A stretch of DNA of 64,000 nucleotides, taken from contig JAJEKV010000052.1 in assembly GCA_021234155.1 (NCBI GenBank), forward strand, positions 2,660,254 to 2,724,253, read 5' to 3'. The stretch is from Isoetes taiwanensis (lineage: Eukaryota; Streptophyta; Lycopodiopsida; Isoetales; Isoetaceae). Below are positions 56,755-64,000 of this stretch, piece by piece (the stretch's first letter is position 1; the number at the start of each line of letters is the position of its first letter). The notes under the pieces are model-generated. The model did no database searches. It was not told where the DNA came from and saw only the letters and a program-made list of their open reading frames with translations. Position numbers and translations under genes: made by a program.

Positions 56755-58550
56755 AATATTGTTCTTATGCAGACTAACTGTTGTGCAAGCTTCTAGTTCC
56801 TGCAAGTCACCTTCTTATATTATGTGCAGACCATAACTTTTGCTCCAGTCCTAGTTAGAAAATGAGTTTGAAAAAGGTGCAACAACTAATGGTTTGGCTC
56901 TTGATTGAACAAATTCAATTTGAAGAATATTGAGACTGTGCAAGTTTGAGAATATTCAGGATGGAAGATTAATGTCAAAGATCAAGGATGAACAAATTTG
57001 TGCTGAAGAAACATGGTCAAAGCACTGAGTATTGGAATTGATATAATTTTTTTTTGATAACTTTGCGATAGTTTGTTTTGCATGCTTATGAGTGTCTTGG
57101 TCCTATAGCTTGCAACTTCCCCTTTGGAGATGAGAAGATTAGCTTTTGATTCTGCAAGATTCAAATGGGCTTTAAGCATGGCATGGTCTTGATCATTTAC
57201 CTTGACCATAACAATTGGTTCTAAGGTGCAAGCTGCTCAGCTCCTTATTCCTTATGCTGGTAAGTTTTCAAATCTTGCCCCATTTCTCTCTCTGAGGCTA
57301 TATTAGCTGCACCATCTTTGATATATTGCTGGTGTGTATTTATAAGTATTCTTATTTATCATGTTGTTTGTAGACATGCTGAATCATTTTTTTACTCCAA
57401 CGTATTCTTATCGTTGGCATACCAAGGATTGTGTGCTGAATGTCGGCCAATCAATCCATGAAGGTGATGAGGTTTGTTATTCTCTGGAGCATAGGCATGT
57501 TGAATTTTTCTGAAGACTCCTTTCATGCTAAGGTGACAATGTTCTTTACTAATTATTAATCTTTTGTTCTCCTAATGTTATCGAAGATGACTCTAAATTA
57601 TATAAGGGGTAAATCAAACCAAGTTGGTAGCTGATCAGAAGCAAGGGTCTGACGGAATAGAAGTCTATACTGCAAAAGATATTCTAGACATTCAGAAGCC
57701 AAGGGTGCATATTTTGCTATACTTCTGATATGTACAAACTAAACATGTGAATATGGTAACTATAGAATAAAAATTCCATAGTTTAACTTTAGCCCACTTC
57801 ATTTTGGTTATATTCTGGTAGCTTGTTTAATTTGTTTCGTAATTACAGACTATTATGGAGATACCAATGGAGCTTATGATTACAGTGAGCGAGAAGCCTC
57901 CATGAATGTTATTTCTTGATATTGTGCCACTTGGACACCCAATATTCGTGGTCATTAATTCGACAAATCCAGAGGTGTGAGCGTTATGTATGTTCTTTCC
58001 TAATGAAGGAAATGGTGGACTGCTTGAACATGCTGGACTGCTTGAACATGCTATGCCATCTTTTGCATCTTAGAGCCTTTACATGAGGTAGAGCACTTGT
58101 ATGTTAACAAAGAAAATTGTCAAATAAAGATGATTCAAGTTCTGGTTTAGCAAATAAGAAGGATAAAGTTCTGATATTGGCTTTCGTTCTGAAACGCTAG
58201 CTAAATCTATTGAAAAACTGTGGGGATGTTTCAGGTATGACCGTGCATTAGCTATATGGAGCTCAGTGTCATGCAGAAGAGGTCGTCAAGATAATCAAAC
58301 AATAGTGAAGAGTTCTGAATCATGTGGTTGGAGATGAATTGAAGGTCATTGTAAAACTTTATGCTGTTATATTGTCTATATCCAAGATCTTTATTGTCCA
58401 AGATCTTTATTCTTTGCTAATCAAGGTCATAAAAACTTTATGTTGTTATATTCCAAGATCTTTAGCCTTTGCTATACTTTATTATTTCATTATGGATGGA
58501 AATTGAGTTTTAGATCTCTACATGTGTTATGTTTGTTGAGTAGCAAATTG
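56755..58550. other. no gene recognised
   Basis: Scattered short frames (for example near 57390-57470 and 57850-57950) have coding-like stretches but no recognised motif. Confidence 0.35.
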
Positions 58551-58555
58551 TATAA

Positions 58556-58635
58556 GGAAAAGGCCCTGTGGCCTTCTTTCCATAAGGGAAAGCTGGCCGA
58601 TGCGACCTTCTGAAAGAAGGCCACAGGGCCTTTCC
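58556..58635. repeat. hairpin-forming inverted repeat
   Basis: The arms 58556-58580 and 58612-58635 (AGGCCCTGTGGCCTTCTTTC and its complement) pair over about 24 bp with one bulged A and a loop of about 31 nt. A further palindrome, CCTTTACGTAAAGG, lies at about 58842-58855. The hairpin could be the core of a small foldback transposon; an RNA function is not shown. Confidence 0.75.
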
Positions 58636-58639
58636 TCAA

Positions 58640-59478
58640 CATAGAGGATGGCTGGGCCCAATTCAGGCGTGTGTCCACATGCAGGTCGAAATGTTAGAAT
58701 CAAAAAGTAAAGAAAAGTCAGAACGTGGCGTAAAAACTACGAAACGCGGAGTAAAAAGGGCCTTGCACATCTTTTCAGGCCTAGAAAAGGTGACACGTGT
58801 CACCTATTTATTGGATGAGACGGCTAGATTGGGCCCAACCATCCTTTACGTAAAGGTCCTTTACGTAAACAAGATTATCTGCAATACAAAAATCATACAT
58901 GTTCTACGTTGTGTTTTAATGTCGGTGTAAAAGCGGTATGCACCTATAATTCTAAATTATAAAGCTTCAACAAAATAATTCGCCAAAAGTTTATAAAACA
59001 AAATGCGTATTTTAATATATTTGCTAGTAAAACTAACCTTATTCTTTTTTACTTTCACCAACCGTTCTATAAAATTGCATCAAAAAGAAAAATAAAAGCA
59101 TTACTGACCAATATGTCCACTAGCTTTTCCAAATATATTGATTTTGTCATGTCCTAAATAGACCTGGTTTGATAGATAAATGGAACAGAAGCACAAAAAG
59201 GCAGCATGGAAACGTATGCTAACACGCTCAACAGGAGTGCATACGTGGAATAGATACGCGATAATGTTCCTTAGATTAGGCCAGTGACCATATTAGTGAC
59301 CAGGTCCAATTAAAATAAAGTTAATTTAACTGGAATGCCTTACAAAAAGAGATACTAAACTGCTAGCAAGAAAAAAGATAGTTTAAGTGGAACGAAATCC
59401 CTTAGCAAAAAGAGATACTAAATTTCTAGAAATCAGAGTAGCTATGATGCACGATAGAGGAAAGGCACGCAGAACTTA
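58640..59478. other. no gene recognised
   Basis: No coding motif. Direct repeats containing AGCAAAAAGAGATACTAAA-like phrases occur at about 59343-59425. Confidence 0.4.
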
Positions 59479-59487
59479 AAGGACTCC

Positions 59488-59814
59488 GGAACGCCGTATA
59501 TCCACTCCGGGATATGGTAAACTTGGACACATGTCCGGGTGGGTTAACCACTGATATGTCCGAGCTTACCACAACTTTTGTCCGAGCTAACCATTGTTTT
59601 TTGGCCAGGATAACCACGCATTGAACTGAGCGTGGGATTGCATTTTGGCATGCTAATCTTTGAATAGAGCTTGCAATCAGCTTCTTTAAAGGTTTAATCT
59701 GAAGCAAGATCAGTGAAAAAACATGCAGAAACCGTTGTCTTTTGAGCTTGAAATTGAGCAGTGGTTAACCCGGATCTAGGTTAACCACATCCCGGAGTAG
59801 ATTTACGGCCATCC
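59488..59814. mobile_element. 327-bp Mutator-type MITE with 9-bp target duplication
   Basis: The terminal inverted repeats of about 35 bp (GGAACGCCGTATATCCACTC at the left; complement of the right end GGATGGCCGTAAATCTACTC) match at about 85%. AAGGACTCC flanks both ends (59479-59487 and 59815-59823), a 9-bp duplication typical of MULEs. It inserted 4 bp beyond the stop codon of the kelch gene, in its 3' UTR. No coding capacity. Confidence 0.8.
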
Positions 59815-59826
59815 AAGGACTCCACG

Positions 59827-60949
59827 TCAAGCAGCTATTGATGCACAACAGATGCAAAGACCAGCAGACCTTATAGGAGAAATCTTCCATTCTTGCCCAT
59901 TCTTGGCTTGAGGATCATAGACAAGTGTTGGACAGTCTTTTGTGGGAAACAAGAACAACTTCCCATCTAAGCTTCCCAGGCAGAAATTATGCTTCACACT
60001 ACTCAATATGGGCATGCTGATTCTTTTCCACACATTATCAGCCTGATTGAATACCACAAGCTTGCATTCGTCTTTCCACTCAACACAGTACAGAAAATCC
60101 TGCAAAACAGTATGAGTTACCACCATGTTACAACCACTCCTTATTTGTTCCCATTTCCTAGATTGAGGATCATAGACATCTATCTGGCGATGACTGCCTA
60201 TGATCAAACTAGAACGACCGCCAAGGATGTGCAACTTCCCTCCAAGAGCACATGCAAATGCCCCCCATCTAGGCCTCTTCAGTGGCAACAACTCGGTCCA
60301 TATGTCTCCATCAGGGTCATACATTTCAACACTAGCAAGGCAATCACTTGCCCCTTGCCCTCCAACAACATACACAAGACCTCCAAGAACTGCACAGGCA
60401 AAGTCTGACCTTGCAGTGTGCATGCTTGCCACTTTAGTCCACCTAAGAAAAAACACATTGATCAGAACTCATGAAAACCTCAAGACCTGTGAAACAACCC
60501 ATAACATACACTGAGTTAGCAACAGACCAGTTCAAAGCAGAATCATATTTGTACACCTCAGATGAAACAACAGCCTTGTTTGCTTTCATGCACAATCCTC
60601 CAATAACAAAGAGCTGCTGATCAATCACAGCATAGTTGAAGCCGTTCTTCGGTCCTCCAGGCATAGGAGGAAGACTAACCCATCTGCCTTCTGAAGGAAT
60701 ATATGCACGCCATCTGGTATTCTGAGCATCTTCAGATACCGTGAGCACGTAAAGCTGTTCCTCAAGTTTTCCTGCCTCAATTCTTGCCTGGTGGAAATTT
60801 TTACTCTGGATTACTTTTCTCCATAGTTTAGACACAAGCCCCATAGTTGGAAATTTTTCGCGGGGAACACGGGCAAGGCACAGCGTGGCAACATCATCTG
60901 GAAGACCTGGGATGATAGGGTCCTCTAGATAATAAGGCATGCCTCCCAT
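59827..60949 (-). CDS. F-box/kelch-repeat protein, 351 aa
   Basis: Two exons, 60949-60510 and 60442-59827, with a GT-AG intron in phase 2; the junction reads NSV-WTKVASM. The product begins with an F-box (IIPGLPDDVATLCLARVPRE then FPTMGLVSKLWRKVI, about residues 12-50), followed by about five kelch-type blades: WVSLPPMPGG...YAVIDQQLFVIGG; WTKVASMHTARSDF...VYVVGG; WTELLPLKRPRWGAF...LHILGG; WEQIRSG...FLYCVE; WKRISMP...GKLFLFP. It is expected to be a substrate adaptor of an SCF ubiquitin ligase, binding SKP1/ASK through the F-box and its target through the propeller. It resembles the At1g16250/At1g67480 type; the exact orthologue is not assigned. The frame is complete and undisturbed, so this is the most secure host gene in the window. 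A TTACAG just before the ATG suggests a 5' UTR intron. Confidence 0.85.
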
Positions 60950-60954
60950 TCTGT

Positions 60955-63280
60955 AAGTAAGTGAATATTCAACTCAAACTCTAAGCAATTTGGTGGACCT
61001 ATTCAGGCAAAAGAGTTATTACTTTGATGTTCATGGAAAGAGAAGAACAAACAGATCGGTTCTACCTTAATTGTTGGAAAAGGATAGACCTTCAAAACAG
61101 GATCCTGAAGATCTGTTCACTGTAATTGCTAGGAGAACCAAGAACCATTGTTGACGTGAATGGTAAAAAAAAACCAGGAAGGTTTACTACTATGAACAAA
61201 ACACTTCGTGGGCAGGGCCTCTAGAGAGGAGTGCTTGATAGCCAGTTGCTCCAAAGTCGCACAACATTCCTTCAATTTCAGATGTCCATTCCCTGCCATT
61301 CTATTCTTTCTGCAAGCAGAACAAAACTGCGTCATGAAAATGCCATGCCAGATCAATCCAGAGGAACACAGAAATTATATGGTGAGATATAATGCTGAGA
61401 TGTAACGCGAGGATTAAAAGTACACCCACCAGAGACCAAGCGCCCTGTTTCCTTAAGAAATTAAATTTGCTTAAGAAATTAAACTACTATGATTACCTAC
61501 CAAAACCAACCACCCAAAACCATTGTGGCCCCTTCTATGCCAAATAAGAGTTAACCATAAGAGGTGACCATAAACACAACAAAAAAATCCTTTGGATCCG
61601 GGGATCAATGGGGCAGATCCAATCAAATGAGCAGAGCAACAAGAAACAAGCAAATAAAGGGATGCAACAAGAAAGCGAAAGACATACAACGAAATGAGAA
61701 TTTTATACCGGAGATTTCTTCAACAAAACGGCGGAGGTATTGCGTGGAAGTTGAACCTGTTTCTGTTATACAGACGCAAAACACTGCGGAAGATGCTTCT
61801 CGGTTTTGCCAAAGAATCAGACGCAAAACCACGACCCAAAGAATCAGACGCAAAAAACTGTACCAGAACGCAAAACACTCGCAAGAGATGCTTCTGGGTT
61901 GCAGGTAAAGAGATGCTTCTGGGTTGCGGGAAAAGATCCAAGCCGGCATTATCCAAGCCGGCATTATCCAGTAAGCAAGATTGTGCCACATTATCCACTA
62001 AGAAAGATTGTGCCATGTTTGCAAATTGAAATGAATAGGCGACTAAGGCCAATATTCGAATAAGGGCGTGCATAGCATCCAAACGCATTTGGATTTCATG
62101 CGATCAGCCTCCGCTCCATTGCCGGAATGCATGCGCCCCTTGCTTATACTGATGCATATAATATCGAGCATTTTTCATGGTTTTATCTAGGCCCGTAAAC
62201 TGCAGTTTTATGAAAATTCCTGGAATATTCTTTGTTTCTTTACTTTAGATAATTTTCATTTTATACGTTTTTTGGCGCCGCCGCCAATGTTCTCATAGCA
62301 GTGCTTCCCATAGCAGATCTTCCCATAGCGTCCCAGAGCTTCTCATAGCAGAGCTTCCCATAGACATCTTGCTTGTTTGCGACAGAGCATTTGTTGGCTG
62401 GCCGACAGAGCATTTGCTGCGTTTGTGCGAAGGTCCCCTGCATTTTGGCAAAGATCCTCTGTTCTTGAGCTATTAGAGCCGAGCAACATATATGACCTTG
62501 TTCTTGAACTTGCAGATCCGGTAGAGCAAACAGGGGCGGATCTTATCTTTCAACACAAGCAGGGGAAGTAGAGGATGCAATGGGCATAAGCAGCCCAAAT
62601 TTGATCGAGTAGGGCAGCCGATAAGGCGCATTTGCAAGCTGCTGCTCTGATATTCGACTCAAATCCCCTGTTTGTGTGAAGATCTAATGTTTGAGCCAGA
62701 CCCCTCTTCTTGAGCTTGCAGATCCCGTTTCCTTTTGCAGCAAAGAAGCTTCAATACGAATAATAGAAGCCAACTAACAAATTATGCCCCTTCTTTAGTG
62801 ATTTCAATTGAAAACTGCCCCTTCTTCAATGATTGTAGACATTGAAGGGCCAAGAAAACACCCAAAATCGCAAAAAACACTAAGAAACACGTCAGATCCA
62901 AGAACGGAATTTTCACAAAACTGACGGTTCACGTTTGGTAGCTGGCCGGATTTTGGGGTTTCCGGCCGGTTACCTAGCACGATTAGGGTTGCTCTCCCCT
63001 TCAAAGCCTTTCCATTTTCCTCGAAACCCTTCTAATTTTCTAAAAAACCCTTCATATTTTTTATAGAAACCCTTCCGTCTTTCATTAATAGAAACTCTTC
63101 CGTATTTATTTTCCATGGAAATCCTCTGAAAACGATTTCTAGCCTTTGAAAACGGGAAGCGTTTCTTTGGAAAATAGGAACGATTTCTTCTTTTAAAAAC
63201 GGGAAGGGTTTCCAGCGAAAGTAGGAAGTGTTTCCAGAACTTATTTAATTTTTAGAATATTGACACGCATAAACATTTAT
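60955..63280. other. 5' flank of the kelch gene, tandem-repeat rich
   Basis: No further gene recognised. About 61790-61975 holds small tandem units (AAGAATCAGACGCAAAA; AGATGCTTCTGGGTTGC twice; AAGCCGGCATTATCC twice), which explains several long overlapping frames. About 62285-62365 repeats TTCTCATAGCAGAGCTTCCC-like units. About 63100-63235 repeats variants of GAAAACGGGAAGSGTTTC. The promoter and 5' UTR of the kelch gene may lie here. Confidence 0.45.
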
Positions 63281-63286
63281 AGATCA

Positions 63287-63314
63287 CTAATAACGTTGCC
63301 AAGCATTGCTGGGC
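63287..63314 (-). mobile_element. Helitron-like 3' end 4, minus orientation
   Basis: Read on minus: hairpin GCCCAGCAATGCTTGGC (63314-63298), spacer AACGTTA, terminus TTAG (expected CTAG, one change), then T. Same family as ends 1-3. The body would extend to the right. Confidence 0.5.
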
Positions 63315-64000
63315 ATAAGTTGAAAGTCTGTAAATATTTTGACCGCAATGAGAAAGGTGTGCAATAATATTTTCTTATAATAAAAATATTGAATAATTTA
63401 AAAACATTCAAAAGTAACTTAGCTCCTTCACGTTAGATACTGTTGCATCAGTATCTTTGAGAGCTTTGAATAGAACATCACGGTGGTTTATAAGAAACCT
63501 AAGCAAGAGTAAATTACCTGAGCAGGTTTTGAGGTGTGGCTATACTCAAAGTCTATAACTATTTGTGAGGCTGGGTATAAGTGGAATATCGTAAATGATG
63601 AACTGGAGTCATCACCCTCACTAAATATAATGATCATAGATACATGCTCACAATGTTGTGGTGAAACACTAATGTCAAAATATAATATGTGAATATAGAA
63701 AAATTGCCTAGCATTGATGGGCAAGGAGACATTTAATTTGCTAAATATTGTAATACATGTGGCAATAGCATTGGCTTGAAGCCAACGTGGGTAGATGGCA
63801 TTGGCGTTTCTTAGCAATCAAAGTGAGAAGACATCATTGGGCTTTTCAAAAATTTCAAATGTTTGTACTGGGGCTTCAGATATTCCATGTCTTTGTTATA
63901 GGAAACCACTTAGTCCAACCTTTGTTCCATGAAAGTATGAAAAGGGTCTTCATGATCAGGACCTATAATGCCTTGACAACCTACATAGCTATTAGTACTT
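63315..64000. other. no gene recognised, possibly Helitron body
   Basis: AT-rich sequence to the window end without recognisable coding signal. Confidence 0.35.

Noticed and set aside
61564-62088. Several frames over 100 codons on both strands upstream of the kelch gene
   Set aside because: They follow short tandem repeats and show no domain.

Overview
The window is nuclear DNA of a land plant. It is AT-rich, genes have short GT-AG introns, and the proteins are of plant type: an F-box/kelch protein, a GUN1-like PPR fragment, an ABCB transporter remnant, an LRR-kinase N-terminus and GPI-anchored proline-rich proteins. The mix of LINEs, a tRNA-derived SINE, a TRIM-like LTR element, Helitron-like ends, MITEs and a large terminal-inverted-repeat (TIR) transposon fits a large repeat-rich genome. 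A fern or other non-angiosperm is my guess, not a demonstrated fact. No prokaryotic, viral or organellar gene cluster was seen.

Layout. 1-0.8 kb: LINE remnant on the minus strand. 3.7-5.3 kb: an apparently intact five-exon gene of unknown function, followed by a palindrome-rich block. 5.8-9.1 kb: two members (A minus, B plus) of a small family of secreted, proline-rich, GPI-anchor-type proteins. A third member (C) lies at 49.8-50.6 kb in a rearranged duplicate of the same locus (43.7-44.9 and 48.5-52.3 kb). 14.4-17.2 kb: LTR element with two 356-bp LTRs and no coding interior. 19.8-21.1 kb: LRR and E2 fragments.

21.2-30.7 kb is the most interesting region, a nested stack. A LINE copy with an inverted 5' part (twin-priming structure, 17-bp target duplication) is split by a 7,898-bp transposon with perfect 23-bp TIRs and a 4-bp target duplication. 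That transposon is itself hit by a 314-bp MITE. It carries, on its minus strand, a decayed transposase-like gene with an H-G-K-G motif, and, converging with it on the plus strand, an open FCP1/SCP-type phosphatase-like gene. I know of no described transposon with this pairing; whether it recurs in other copies is the key test.

31-33 kb: a second LINE 3' end in tail-to-tail orientation and a frameshifted ABCB pseudogene. 34-40 kb: SINE, microsatellite tails and AT-rich MITEs. 42.6, 48.5, 56.7 and 63.3 kb: hairpin plus CTAG-type Helitron 3' ends; a GUN1-like fragment lies between the first two. 55.9-56.6 kb: a ~785-bp almost pure purine tract. 59.8-60.9 kb: a two-exon F-box/kelch gene, the clearest ordinary host gene, with a MULE-type MITE inserted just after its stop codon.

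The likely functional genes are the five-exon unknown gene, gene B, possibly gene C, the kelch gene and possibly the FCP1-like gene. Most other coding signal is fragmentary. All calls come from reading the sequence by eye; family names rest on recognised motifs, not on database searches.
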